DNA from: Paraescarpia echinospica
Lineage: Eukaryota; Annelida; Polychaeta; Sabellida; Siboglinidae
Direction: 5' to 3'
Assembly: GCA_020002185.1 (NCBI GenBank)
Contig: CM034539.1
Coordinates: 28,884,950 to 28,948,949 of the forward strand
DNA: 64,000 nt
The position numbers were made by a program, and so were the translations under genes. Under the pieces are notes generated by a model. That model saw only the letters and a list, made by a program, of their open reading frames with translations, was not told the origin of the DNA and did no database searches. Shown piece by piece: positions 1-10,969 of this stretch (position 1 is the stretch's first letter; every line of letters begins with the position of its first letter).

Positions 1-660
1 TTATTTTGTTTTGATCACGTGATAATTGTGCATGTGTAGAATAGGTGTTGTAGATATATTATGGTGTGAAGTTTGGTGATTGTAGGTGACCGTTTTCTTG
101 TTTTTTTCGAGGTGCGGGCCTAGGCTAAGAGTTACTAAGTTAACTGCAAAACTTACCAAAAGCAAAAGTACCCGAATTTATTTCGTATAAGTATAAATAC
201 AGGGGCAAGGCATTTATTACTGTAGGCCTACAAAAAACTACATATAATTCTAACGCTATGCCTAAGCACGCTTTGTGTAGACCCTTTCAGTTACCACCCA
301 AACATTAAATTGTGAACCATAAATAATTCTTACGAAGGCCTAATATGTATATGGCACCCTGGCCATTACCAATTAAACGTAAGGCCTAGGCAAAACGTCC
401 GGTAATCACCATAATCGGCATCAGACATAATGCCCGGGCGTGATTAATAACGACAGTATATATGTCAGTATACCGATTGCCGAACGTCCCACATAATCAT
501 CATAATTGTGTTCTAGTCAGTTACGGTTGGCCCATTCTACTTGGCATACTCACTTTTCGAATAAAAATGCAACGAGCTATCGAAGGTAGCATTATCATGA
601 TTTACTAAAGTCCAAAACATAAACTAACATATTTCACAAACCATTTCCCTCCATTAACCC
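1..660. other. AT-rich sequence without recognised gene
   Basis: No coding region, RNA gene or repeat could be supported here. The one discrete motif is a palindromic E-box TCACGTGA at positions 15-22. The same octamer recurs at 58864-58871. It matches the consensus bound by bHLH-ZIP factors of the MITF/USF type, but a single 8-mer is weak evidence for function. Confidence 0.5.
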
Positions 661-863
661 GCTAACGGCGCCGTATCTGACTATATTCATGCGCGGCATG
701 TAAATAACGAAAATGCACGTAAATTGGTGACGTCATGTGCATGAATAGTCGGGCATTTAACGTTTCCCAACCCCAGCCAGGCGAGAGTCGGTTAAGCGAT
801 ACTATAGGCAACCAGAAGTTCGGGCAACCTGGATGTTTGTGTATGTGGTGTCTGATGTCCAGT

Positions 864-877
864 CCACCAGGTGGCGC
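864..877 (+). promoter_or_regulatory. CTCF-like motif
   Basis: The sequence CCACCAGGTGGCGC fits the core consensus of the bilaterian insulator protein CTCF at every informative position. There is no supporting context apart from the SINE and MITE remnants just downstream. Binding is inferred only from the match. Confidence 0.35.
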
Positions 878-904
878 CACAGAGACCACTGTTAGACTAT
901 CATT

Positions 905-948
905 GGCGGATCCAGGGGTGGGCCTGGGGTACGTACCCCCCAGACCTA
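905..948 (+). mobile_element. Fragment of a DNA-transposon end (GGCGGATCCAGGGG type)
   Basis: GGCGGATCCAGGGG followed by a G/C-rich stretch matches the end of the small element at 16110-16517. Only one end is visible here, so this is a truncated or decayed copy. The TIR type resembles widespread non-autonomous hAT-like elements; that assignment is inference. Confidence 0.45.
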
Positions 949-1204
949 TGTAATTTTGCGAGAGGAGAATTTAGGAGAATGTTTCTTAGTGCAAAAACAC
1001 ATTTTTTGGGCCTAACACGAATCATGGTTTTCACTGTTGCGCATGGACGAACATATAGAGGATTAATTATATTTAAAAAGAAAATTTTGCGACATGTAAT
1101 TTTAAATGCACGCGCTGATGAGAAACTAAAAATTATTTTCATTTTTCTACTACTGGTGTTCGATTTTGTTTTGTTCTTTTTCCTGTCACCATTCCTGCAC
1201 TGTG

Positions 1205-1276
1205 TAGCGCCGTGGTGCAGTGGCTAGAGCTTCGGACTCTCAACCGAGAGAACCCGGGTTCGAATCCTGTGCAGCC
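1205..1276 (+). mobile_element. tRNA-like SINE head with Pol III A and B boxes
   Basis: TGGTGCAGTGGCTAGAGC fits a Pol III A box with D-arm, and GGGTTCGAATCC is a perfect B box with T-arm; spacing is tRNA-like. The anticodon arm folds as TTCGG/CCGAG but leaves an 8-nt loop, and no good 7-bp acceptor stem closes the ends. I therefore read it as a tRNA-derived SINE promoter, not a functional tRNA gene. A 39-bp minisatellite begins 12 bp downstream, where a SINE body would be expected. Confidence 0.6.
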
Positions 1277-1287
1277 GTGTGGAACCG

Positions 1288-1922
1288 TGCTCCTTGTATT
1301 CTAGACTGTTTTCACTTTGCTCATAGTGCTCCTTGTATTCTAGACTGTCTTCACTTTGCTCATAGTGCTCCTTGTACTCTAGACTGTCTTCACTTTGCTC
1401 ATAGTGCTCCTTGTACTCTAGACTGTCTTCACTTTGCTCATAGTGCTCCTTGTATTCTAGACTGTCTTCACTTTGCTCATAGTGCTCCTTGTACTCTAGA
1501 CTGTCTTCACTTTGCTCATAGTGCTCCTTGTATTCTAGACTGTTTTCACTTTGCTCATAGTGCTCCTTGTATTCTAGACTGTCTTCACTTTGCTCATAGT
1601 GCTCTTTGTACTCTAGACTGTCTTCACTTTGCTCATAGTGCTCCTTGTACTCTAGACTGTCTTCACTTTGCTCATAGTGCTCCTTGTACTCTAGACTGTC
1701 TTCACTTTGCTCATAGTGCTCCTTGTACTCTAGACTGTCTTCACTTTGCTCATAGTGCTCCTTGTATTCTAGACTGTCTTCACTTTGCTCATAGTGCTCC
1801 TTGTACTCTAGACTGTCTTCACTTTGCTCATAGTGCTCCTTGTACTCTAGACTGTCTTCACTTTGCTCATAGTGCTCCTTGTACTCTAGACTGTCTTCAC
1901 TTTGCTCATAGTGCTCCTTGTC
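1288..1922 (+). repeat. 39-bp minisatellite, 16 units plus partial
   Basis: The unit is about 39 bp and contains GCTCCTTGTACTCTAGACTG followed by TCTTCACTTTGCTCATA. Sixteen full units and a short partial are present. They differ mainly at two C/T sites, which are shuffled among units as expected from unequal exchange. Because 39 is a multiple of three, a 239-codon frame stays open through the array, but it starts inside the tRNA-like head and is best read as a by-product. Confidence 0.95.
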
Positions 1923-1924
1923 CT

Positions 1925-2115
1925 TGGGATCAAAGTTAATAAATCACAGTATAATGAGAAATGTCATTGTGGGTTCACAATTATTGCACAAAGATAATAC
2001 ATATATATATATGTTCATTGTTAATTAGTATTGAAATATCCTGTGAAATGGTAACAAGTTTGATTTTAATTAAATTAGTTGCTTCTTAAGTGTTTTGAAA
2101 TTACATCTGTTGCAG
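1925..2115. other. AT-rich spacer
   Basis: The spacer contains a short (AT)n tract near 2000-2012 and a pyrimidine-rich stretch ending in TTGCAG at 2115 that could act as a splice acceptor. Nothing else is recognisable. Confidence 0.5.
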
Positions 2116-2246
2116 CTGTCTCGATCAATGAACTTATCCATCGAATGTACAAGACATACTCTACTCTTGGAATGAAACAACATTTCGTGCCATATCAGGC
2201 AGAGACAGCGACCAAGACAAAAACACACAGAAGACCTAAGGGATGA
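2116..2246 (+). CDS. Candidate terminal exon, unknown protein
   Basis: A good acceptor (CTGTTGCAG) is followed by an open frame of 42 codons from 2118 to the TGA at 2244-2246. The reading begins VSINELIHRMYKTYSTLGMK and ends in a basic stretch THRRPKG. Composition is protein-like, with a helix-compatible start and a lysine/arginine-rich tail. I do not recognise the family. No upstream exon could be joined with confidence, so this may be an orphan or relic exon. Confidence 0.3.
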
Positions 2247-2649
2247 TGTATTTGTGCATAAATATTTGTCTTGTCTAATCTACAAATGTATCGAAGCTTA
2301 GTAACATTCAGTTTGATTGATTCTCATGAAATGTCATCTTTCCATTAACTGACTACTTATCCGTAGGTATCCTAATTTACCTAATGCCCATTGTATTATG
2401 TCTATATTAAGACATAACAAATTGGTTAATCAATTTGCACAATGGTAAGTGGATAATTCTTGAAATTAGACAGGGTGGTTTTGTGGAATGCCACATGGAA
2501 ATTGGAATACATACATTTCAATTTTTTTATTTATACTAACAGACAATATCTTAAGTTGTGTAATGAATGTAATTTTAAATGACATTATTTGTATGTTTGA
2601 GAAAGGAACAATGATATAGTCAGTATATATGATTGTTTCTATTTTTCAG

Positions 2650-2827
2650 CAAATATTAGGAACCAAACCAAAGTGAACAACTCCAGGGACCAACAACCTT
2701 CTCTTCCACAACAGCAGTGTTTATTGTCAATTTGATCGATGATGACCTATCACGATGCAAGCAGAGCCAGCGCCAATTAGAGAAAGAGCTAAACAGGATG
2801 GTCCAAGATCCAACAATAATAGAAAAG
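2650..2827 (+). CDS. Possible internal exon, unknown
   Basis: The segment is bounded by an acceptor-like ATTTTTCAG and a donor-like AAAAG/GTGAAG. Its second half has an open frame with an amphipathic, coiled-coil-like stretch (SRCKQSQRQLEKELNRMVQD). The first half of that frame contains a stop, so either the boundary is wrong or the exon is not real. Function unknown. Confidence 0.2.
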
Positions 2828-2949
2828 GTGAAGTGGCAATGGGCTATTGTCTTAGTTACAACAAGATGTGTCACCCACCAAGCTGAAATGAGATGCTTCT
2901 GGATAAAAATGGAGGTTGCTTTTTACTGCATATTTAAATAGAGCACACC

Positions 2950-4090
2950 CAGAGGGAAACAATGATACCTCAATGTTACTTATTTTTATTTCTAGACATA
3001 CAGCAATCTGGATGTGGAAAATGCTAAAAGTATGGTTTTGAGAAAAACACTGCCAAAGTTTTCACTCAGTCGGCTTTGGTTTTCAAACTGTCGACTGTGG
3101 TTTTCAGAACATTCATTGTGGTTTTTATTCCATCAGCTGTGGTTTTCACTTTGTTAAATGTGGTTTTTACTATGTTAGCTTTGATTTTCATTATGTAGGC
3201 TGCGATTTTCATTGTTGGCACACGTTTTCACATTAGCAGCTGTCGTTTGAAACAATGCCAAAATCCAAATAAAACATACCTGGTCATGTGCTGTTAAACT
3301 TTTTTGGTGCATGGTTTAATTATTTGAACAAATAAAAAATAGCTTTTATTCAAATTACATTGTAGTGTAATTATTAAAGTTACATTCTTATGTAGTGTGA
3401 CATCCAGTCCACAGGACTGTACATTTCACGCCATAGTAGGCCTGTTCATACAAACACCTGAACTTCTCTGGGAAGCATGTGGAAAGAATCACATTAATAT
3501 GAACCCACTTATGCCCGTGGAACAACAAACCGGGACATCAGTTGTCACCGTTACAGTATTTTGAACTTAAACCCGTTCCCAAGACCATTTTAATTTCTGC
3601 AGTTGCCAATTACCGCATTGCAACATGTAATATTTTAACATACTCTAGTGGCCACCTGGGGAACGATTGGCAACAAAAAAGTAAAAATCTCAACTGAGTA
3701 TAGAAAGAGGCCTAGCTTCATTTAGAGGCCCATCATTTGGACGGGTAAAGTAAATTTTTGGGCGATTTGAAATTTGGATGGGTATAAATTTGAGGAGCAA
3801 TAAAAAGCTTATTCATTATTGACTATCGTTGGATTTGTAAATATGTGTGTCACGCGTATCCATATATATTATTTATGTATATATATATATACAATCCAGT
3901 CCAAATGTGCATATATTTATATGTATATGGGCTAGATTGTACATGTACACGCAGACACAAGTATATTGTTTGACTGGTAAAAATGTGATCATGCATAAAG
4001 GCCTGGAGACAGGCAAGTGGATCTTGATGCCTGATAGTGAGGGGAGATAGATTTAGGATTCTCCGAAATTAGCGTTTTAATAAAAATATA
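2950..4090. other. Non-coding, low-complexity rich
   Basis: At 3040-3240 a degenerate GTGGTTTTCA-containing motif recurs about every 30 bp. Around 3860-3950 there are short TA tracts. No gene, TIR or RNA could be supported. Confidence 0.5.
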
Positions 4091-4260
4091 CATTTTCTTT
4101 CACAGTGGTGGAAAGCGAAAAGGATGATATAAAAGCCCCGAAGAGCTGATTGGACAGCGGTTCAGTGAGAGGGAAGAACCGATGTGCAGTGAAAAGTGGA
4201 AACTGGAGGGACATGCCAGGAAATGGTGGAGCTTGTTATGATGATTGCACAAATGTGTGC
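4085..4260 (+). other. Unique flank of the 84-bp array, possibly coding
   Basis: The stretch starts after an acceptor-like TTTTCTTTCACAG and is richer in G and A than its surroundings. Two frames read into the array without a stop for 30-40 codons. One contains MVELVMMIAQMCAKNQC and another CSEKWKLEGHARKWWSLL before a stop. This is compatible with a unique exon leading into the repeat, but no family was recognised. Confidence 0.25.
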
Positions 4261-6696
4261 AAAGAATCAGTGCCCTACTCCTTCTTTCCACAGGTACTCC
4301 GCTATCAACCTCAAGTCCAGCAACATCCACAGCAATGTCAACACAAAGAATCAGTGCCCTACTCCTTCTTTCCACAGGTACTCCGCTATCAACCTCAAGT
4401 CCAGCAACATCCACAGCAATGTCAACACAAAGAATCAGTGCCCTACTCCTTCTTTCCACAGGTACTCCGCTATCAACCTCAAGTCCAGCAACATCCACAG
4501 CAATGTCAACACAAAGAATCAGTGCCCTACTCCTTCTTTCCACAGATACTCCGCTATCAACCTCAAGTCCAGCAACATCCACAGCAATGTCAACACAAAG
4601 AATCAGTGCCCTACTCCTTCTTTCCACAGGTACTCCGCTATCAACCTCAAGTCCAGCAACATCCACAGCAATGTCAACACAAAGAATCAGTGCCCTACTC
4701 CTTCTTTCCACAGGTACTCCGCTATCAACCTCAAGTCCAGCAACATCCACAGCAATGTCAACACAAAGAATCAGTGCCCTACTCCTTCTTTCCACAGGTA
4801 CTCCGCTATCAACCTCAAGTCCAGCAACATCCACAGCAATGTCAACACAAAGAATCAGTGCCCTACTCCTTCTTTCCACAGGTACTCCGCTATCAACCTC
4901 AAGTCCAGCAACATCCACAGCAATGTCAACACAAAGAATCAGTGCCCTACTCCTTCTTTCCACAGGTACTCCGCTATCAACCTCAAGTCCAGCAACATCC
5001 ACAGCAATGTCAACACAAAGAATCAGTGCCCTACTCCTTCTTTCCACAGGTACTCCGCTATCAACCTCAAGTCCAGCAACATCCACAGCAATGTCAACAC
5101 AAAGAATCAGTGCCCTACTCCTTCTTTCCACAGGTACTCCGCTATCAACCTCAAGTCCAGCAACATCCACAGCAATGTCAACACAAAGAATCAGTGCCCT
5201 ACTCCTTCTTTCCACAGGTACTCCGCTATCAACCTCAAGTCCAGCAACATCCACAGCAATGTCAACACAAAGAATCAGTGCCCTACTCCTTCTTTCCACA
5301 GGTACTCCGCTATCAACCTCAAGTCCAGCAACATCCACAGCAATGTCAACACAAAGAATCAGTGCCCTACTCCTTCTTTCCACAGGTACTCCGCTATCAA
5401 CCTCAAGTCCAGCAACATCCACAGCAATGTCAACACAAAGAATCAGTGCCCTACTCCTTCTTTCCACAGGTACTCCGCTATCAACCTCAAGTCCAGCAAC
5501 ATCCACAGCAATGTCAACACAAAGAATCAGTGCCCTACTCCTTCTTTCCACAGGTACTCCGCTATCAACCTCAAGTCCAGCAACATCCACAGCAATGTCA
5601 ACACAAAGAATCAGTGCCCTACTCCTTCTTTCCACAGGTACTCCGCTATCAACCTCAAGTCCAGCAACATCCACAGCAATGTCAACACAAAGAATCAGTG
5701 CCCTACTCCTTCTTTCCACAGGTACTCCGCTATCAACCTCAAGTCCAGCAACATCCACAGCAATGTCAACACAAAGAATCAGTGCCCTACTCCTTCTTTC
5801 CACAGGTACTCCGCTATCAACCTCAAGTCCAGCAACATCCACAGCAATGTCAACACAAAGAATCAGTGCCCTACTCCTTCTTTCCACAGGTACTCCGCTA
5901 TCAACCTCAAGTCCAGCAACATCCACAGCAATGTCAACACAAAGAATCAGTGCCCTACTCCTTCTTTCCACAGGTACTCCGCTATCAACCTCAAGTCCAG
6001 CAACATCCACAGCAATGTCAACACAAAGAATCAGTGCCCTACTCCTTCTTTCCACAGGTACTCCGCTATCAACCTCAAGTCCAGCAACATCCACAGCAAT
6101 GTCAACACAAAGAATCAGTGCCCTACTCCTTCTTTCCACAGGTACTCCGCTATCAACCTCAAGTCCAGCAACATCCACAGCAATGTCAACACAAAGAATC
6201 AGTGCCCTACTCCTTCTTTCCACAGGTACTCCGCTATCAACCTCAAGTCCAGCAACATCCACAGCAATGTCAACACAAAGAATCAGTGCCCTACTCCTTC
6301 TTTCCACAGGTACTCCGCTATCAACCTCAAGTCCAGCAACATCCACAGCAATGTCAACACAAAGAATCAGTGCCCTACTCCTTCTTTCCACAGGTACTCC
6401 GCTATCAACCTCAAGTCCAGCAACATCCACAGCAATGTCAACACAAAGAATCAGTGCCCTACTCCTTCTTTCCACAGGTACTCCGCTATCAACCTCAAGT
6501 CCAGCAACATCCACAGCAATGTCAACACAAAGAATCAGTGCCCTACTCCTTCTTTCCACAGGTACTCCGCTATCAACCTCAAGTCCAGCAACATCCACAG
6601 CAATGTCAACACAAAGAATCAGTGCCCTACTCCTTCTTTCCACAGGTACTCCGCTATCAACCTCAAGTCCAGCAACATCCACAGCAATGTCAACAC
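4261..6696 (+). repeat. 84-bp satellite array, 29 units, almost invariant
   Basis: Twenty-nine head-to-tail 84-bp units begin AAAGAATCAGTGCCCTACTC. Translations of all three plus frames are identical from unit to unit except at one site, a G to A at 4546 in unit 4. The array is therefore essentially homogeneous. All three plus frames and one minus frame are open throughout (about 840-860 codons each with flanks), because 84 is a multiple of three and the unit lacks stops in those frames. Frame products differ: one is Q/P-rich (PQVQQHPQQCQH), one is S/T/P-rich and mucin-like (STSSPATSTAMSTQ), and the minus frame contains VDVAGLEVDSGVPVERRSR. Each unit also contains a strong acceptor-like TTCTTTCCACAG immediately followed by GTACTC. 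I cannot decide whether any frame is translated. Confidence 0.97.
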
Positions 6697-6956
6697 AGAG
6701 AGAACCTCTGTATTCCGTGTTAAGAGATTTGATTGACTTATCAGGAAAATGGTCTTAAATGATGAACATTATTCAGTCTGTGGCTGATTATATCATGAGA
6801 ACTGTGGACATTACATTGGTAGCATGTATGTATGTGCATTCACATAGCACCCAGTGGGTCCAATGATACAGTGTTTACACTGCCTTCTCACCATCTCTCA
6901 CACGCCCACCCGGGAAGCAACTCCGGCAGCTGGGAGCAAGATCCAGAGGGGTAGAG

Positions 6957-7112
6957 ATATTGGTAACACGAACACCACTGGGACTTACCATTTAAAAATA
7001 TTGGTAACATGAACACCATTGGGACTTACCATTTAGAGATATTGGTAACATGAACACCATTGGGACTTACCATTTAGAGATATTGGTAACACGAACACCA
7101 TTGGGACATACC
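6957..7112 (+). repeat. 41-bp tandem repeat, 4 units
   Basis: Four units begin ATATTGGTAACATGAACACC and continue ATTGGGACTTACCATTTAGAG. They differ at a few positions; the last unit degenerates at its 3' end. Confidence 0.9.
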
Positions 7113-7312
7113 ATATCTCAGTTATATATGTTGCATTGTGCCAGTTACCAGTTGCCACACGTAGTCATGTAAAGTTACAGTTTTTCTGAATTTGGGTAAT
7201 TATGCAGAATCAGTAGTAGATGATGTTGTACTGTAGTGTTTGTAGTCATTACAACAGCCACTGTATTGCGGTTACATGGTAGTATGTCTTGCAGTACAAC
7301 TAGATAAAGAAC

Positions 7313-7540
7313 TTGACAGTATTAAGGTTACATTATTATACCTCACAATGTAGCCATCTAGTCACAGTCAGTATTAAGGTTACATTATTATACCTCACAA
7401 TGTAGCCATCTAGTCAGTCAGTATTAAGGTTACATTATTATACCTCACAATGTAGCCATCTAGTCAGTCAGTATTAAGGTTACATTATTATACCTCACAA
7501 TGTAGCCATCTAGTCACAGTCAGTATTAAGGCTACAGCAT
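7313..7540 (+). repeat. About 50-bp tandem repeat, 4 units plus partial
   Basis: Units read CAGTATTAAGGTTACATTAT then TATACCTCACAATGTAGCCATCTAGTCA. Length varies by 4 bp through CAGT slippage at the junction, and a decayed partial follows to about 7620. Confidence 0.88.
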
Positions 7541-7544
7541 TTTT

Positions 7545-8240
7545 TAAAGAGATACCTCACATTATACCATCACTGTATTAAGACTACAGTACAATACCTT
7601 GTTGTGTTAGAAAACTACGTCTCCATGAGAGATCATGCCAGAACGCATTTATCGTGTACATCACAAACTAGTCTAATGCTGGCCTTGCTCTCTTTAAGAA
7701 AAAGTTGCTGATAAATAATGAATCAGTTGTGTAACATTGGCATTAGTATTGTACATTCTATTTGGCAATATGCAAATTAAATCTTGTTTGTTGTGTACAT
7801 TTTTGCTTTGCTGTGACAGTTCAGTTGTTTACATTCAGTTTGTCATTATATGAGTTGACATGCCATGTATAAGTCTCTAAAATATCAAGAAATGCAAGAT
7901 TGAACAATATGACACTGTATATATTAGGCCTACCATACTCATAGTAATAATAACACTATCTAATAATTCCAAATTCAAAGAATAAAATAATACGTCCATT
8001 CCTGTTTTTTCTTTGGGGGTGCCTTTAAAAACTAAGCAAAATGAACCTTTTTTATTCCTAATCTGAATGAAATATACTCTAAAAATAATGTCCTGATATT
8101 CAACTAATTTTTAACCCCCTCCATCACCCAGTTCAAGGCCCCTTTTGGTCATGCTTTTCTGCACAGTTTGTTGCGACACCTAGCGGTTGAAGAGATCACC
8201 ACAGGTAGCACTGCCAGGATCTAGCATGATGCGTATCTAT
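7545..8240. other. AT-rich spacer
   Basis: No coding region, TIR or array was found. A CACCTAGCGG motif occurs at about 8178. Otherwise the sequence is featureless. Confidence 0.5.
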
Positions 8241-8257
8241 GCGGGTTGGTGTTTCTA

Positions 8258-8660
8258 AAACCGCAATCATGGAATATAATATCATTTTATATCACCGTAA
8301 AGGTAATAATCTTACCTATAAATGTGTCGCTGGATGCACGCAGGAATTCTGTTTACTTTTTTAGTTATTGCCGTTTGAACTTTTTTGATATCACAGTAGA
8401 GATAATAATCGTATCTACAAATATGCCTCTGGATGTACCCAGGATTTGTTTTTAGCTTTTGAGTTATTGCCGTTTGAACATCGCGAATGCTTAGCGGATA
8501 TAATGCAAGGTTGAGCATTCGCGATGTTCAAACGGCAATAACTCAAAAAGTTAACACAATTTCTACGTACATCCAGCAACAAACTTGTAGATAAGATTAT
8601 TATCTTTACGGTGATATCAAAAAATATTAAATTCCGTGATTGCAATTTCAATGTACAGTC
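8258..8660. mobile_element. Foldback element with long imperfect inverted repeats
   Basis: The left arm contains two direct copies (about 8262-8375 and 8376-8500) of a segment running from a TATCACCGTAAAG-like start to AGTTATTGCCGTTTGAAC. The right arm (about 8513-8660) is the reverse complement of one copy, with CGCGATGTTCAAACGGCAAT close to the centre. The ends pair as CAATCATGGAATATAATAT against the complement of the right terminus. The whole would fold into a long hairpin. It has no coding capacity and no clear target duplication. Confidence 0.7.
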
Positions 8661-8664
8661 TGAA

Positions 8665-9107
8665 ACAACAAGCTGCACCACTGCTTGCTAAAGGATAAGG
8701 TGCGGTCAGTTGCATTGCCTGCGGTGACGTCAGCAACATCTAATGGGCTGGTTGCTTTGTGACACGCAAATGACCACGTTTGAGCAGGCTTAGGCACATT
8801 ACTTGTTTTTCCAACAAACACATAACATTTCAACCTGCCAGGTGTAGAGCTTTTTAAATGTTCTGTTCACATGAGCAGTGCAACATTGTATACATTTCAT
8901 GATTACGGACCGATATCTAGAGTCTAGACAATGACAGTGGCTGTGCCTTCCATGCTGATCTTCTCCACACTAATACGGTCCATTGCTTCCCACCCAGTGT
9001 GGCTATCACCGATATTGTATTTTCCTTCTTGATACAGTCCCAGACATACATTTGACCTACCATGCCTTGATTGGCAGAAGCCCTCCACTAAAACAGATAA
9101 GAGCAAC
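8665..9107. other. Spacer
   Basis: No gene recognised. Short open frames on both strands have no recognisable motif. Confidence 0.4.
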
Positions 9108-9181
9108 AATAGTCCATGGCTTATGTAACTCCACAGGCTTATGTAACCCCACAGGCTTATGTAACTCCACAGGCTTATGTA
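9108..9181 (+). repeat. 18-bp tandem repeat
   Basis: Four units of GGCTTATGTAACTCCACA are present, one with a C substitution and the last incomplete. Confidence 0.9.
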
Positions 9182-9184
9182 AAA

Positions 9185-9850
9185 AAATCACATTGGTGAA
9201 AATTTTGGGTAGAATCTTGTACAACGCGTGAAGCTCGCTCGTTATGCATACATGTGCAATTACTATTCAGTATAAAATTGTCACTTCATTATTTCAAAAT
9301 AAGATTGCATTATAAACAAGGCTTCGACATTTTATAAGAGGACGCAGTATTGACCAAGAAAATAAATTTATTATGTTGAAATTGCAAACACAGTCGTGTT
9401 ATTGAGAAGAATAATATGCTAAAAATGGATAACTGTGTTAAATGTCAAGACGTATGCTTTGTGCTGCATGTTGATGTCACTGAATTTGACAACTGTTGGG
9501 TGGAGGGTCATTTGCTCAATGGAGATATACGCTGATTTTATTCCTTCTGGTTGGGATGTTGACAAGTTCTCAACAAAATCCACCAAAAAACATCAGGTAT
9601 TTAGGCACATGATACACCTGATACACCTGATCATAGCAGACTTTATTATCAAGCTGCATCAGAAGTTATCCTGAATAGAGAACAACAAGTTCGGTAGGTT
9701 TCGTATTGCCTCTGAACACTATTGGGCACTGGTAGTCATTCCTCGACACCTCTTCAATGCAGCTTGTGTTACCCCCTGGAAATGCCCGAATTACCCCTTT
9801 GGGTGTAATTACCCCCAGGTTAAATACCACTGAACTAAGGGAATTCATCC
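9185..9850. other. AT-rich spacer
   Basis: There is a short GATACACCT duplication near 9610-9630. No other structure was seen up to the LINE relic downstream. Confidence 0.45.
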
Positions 9851-9856
9851 CAGTCC

Positions 9857-10101
9857 TATCAATGAAACCAGTCGGACGCGACCTTAGCGGACACTCACTG
9901 GTGTGCTGCAACCACAAAAGAACAGACACTGGACGATTCAGACACAACATGAACCAGACAGGGCTGGCACCATCAGCTTCCTGTGAGTGCTGTGCCAAAA
10001 GACACACCACACTTTATCTCATCACCGAGTGTCCACTACACAAATGCACTGGCAACCTGGTCAGGCTGGACAAGACAGCATGCGCCTGGTCAGGATCTTA
10101 A
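9857..10101 (+). pseudogene. 3' end of a LINE ORF2 (Cys/His C-terminal region)
   Basis: The frame encodes RTDTGRFRHNMNQTGLAPSA, then a CEC...CAKRH...ECPLHK pattern. This is the C-terminal Cys/His motif found after the RT of many non-LTR retrotransposons: a TG.GR.. line, a GLAPSA.CEC line, then ..H.I.ECPLH. The RT itself is absent, so this is a 5'-truncated copy. A run of ten C residues follows about 20 bp after the stop. Confidence 0.7.
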
Positions 10102-10135
10102 GTGTGACACATGATGACCCCCCCCCCCCATTGAA

Positions 10136-10965
10136 TCATACGTGAGAAGATGCTACAGGTGCTTTTCTCGTGTTACTCGCACACCTGGCCATGCCAAATG
10201 CATTTATTTGCACATAGTTTCTCACGTAATTTTTCTCTTTCGACAACTTAACCTGATGGAAGAAATTCATGTTGTCCGAGTCAGCAATCAATGCCCGCAC
10301 CTTATTTGCCACTATCTGATGAGCGCGATCAAAACTAGGCCTTACTCTAAACCGGCCAAACTGCATTGGTCCTCTTCACTCTCATTGGAGCATAAGGCAT
10401 CGACAAATTTCCTTCAGCCAATATGGTATTGGGCGAGCCAGCTCAGTGTGATGTTCTTGGTGTACATCACATGACAACACGTCCACGAAATTCGCGGGAA
10501 GATTATAGCCGGTGTCTGTTGAGAGCTGGATGCCTCTCTCGGATTTCAACTGCTTCACTAACCTTTCTTTGTCAGAAGTTGTTTTCTCTGGCGAGCACTG
10601 TAGCGTCTTTGGCCGTGATGTGGCCCTCGTTTACTCAGCGTTCCCCCACAACTGTGAGTTAGGCTATAATCTTCCTCCGATTTTCTTGGAGGTGATCAAC
10701 ACCAACATCACATGACAACCGGGAAGTGATTCAGTTCACTGACGAAGGCATCGAGAGGATGCCAAAAGCTCCGTCTGAGCAAACAAAGATTCAGAAAGGT
10801 TATGCAATGTACTACAATTCCAAGACCTTTCCAAACATATTGGGCAAGTCAAGATCTGGCTGATAGTATCTGCGACTATCTCCACCTACCCAACTGACTT
10901 GAAAGACACAGTCCATCCGTCGCACAAAACTGCCCAACAATAAGGAGTGTAAGTTTCTTCGTGTT
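10136..10965 (-). pseudogene. SGNH-hydrolase-like relic, copy 1
   Basis: Read on the minus strand, the segment at 10960-10900 resembles the start of copy 2 (LIVG...FVRR-like), though two bases are missing at the GDS motif. The segment at 10366-10136 carries FGRFRVRPSFDRAHQIVANK and a tail matching copy 2. The middle (10370-10740) has diverged or was replaced. The relation to copy 2 at 14785-16105 is clear at DNA level, for example around 10150-10250 versus 14790-14880. Likely origin is the hydrolase gene of a YR retrotransposon or LINE; several frameshifts make it non-functional. Confidence 0.6.
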
Positions 10966-10969
10966 CAGG

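Noticed and set aside
1205..1276. Functional tRNA gene
   Set aside because: Anticodon loop of 8 nt and no acceptor-stem pairing; a SINE head is the better reading.
1220..1939. 239-codon repeat protein HFAHSAPC(T/I)LDCL
   Set aside because: Begins inside the tRNA-like SINE head, and the 39-bp unit keeps the frame automatically.
4261..6696. CRISPR-like periodic array
   Set aside because: Units are contiguous and identical with no variable spacers, and the context is eukaryotic.
4100..6758. Four overlapping 840-860 codon frames as genes
   Set aside because: All arise from a stop-free 84-bp unit; no frame shows codon-level constraint, since there is almost no variation to judge. Kept as a repeat with coding possibility noted.
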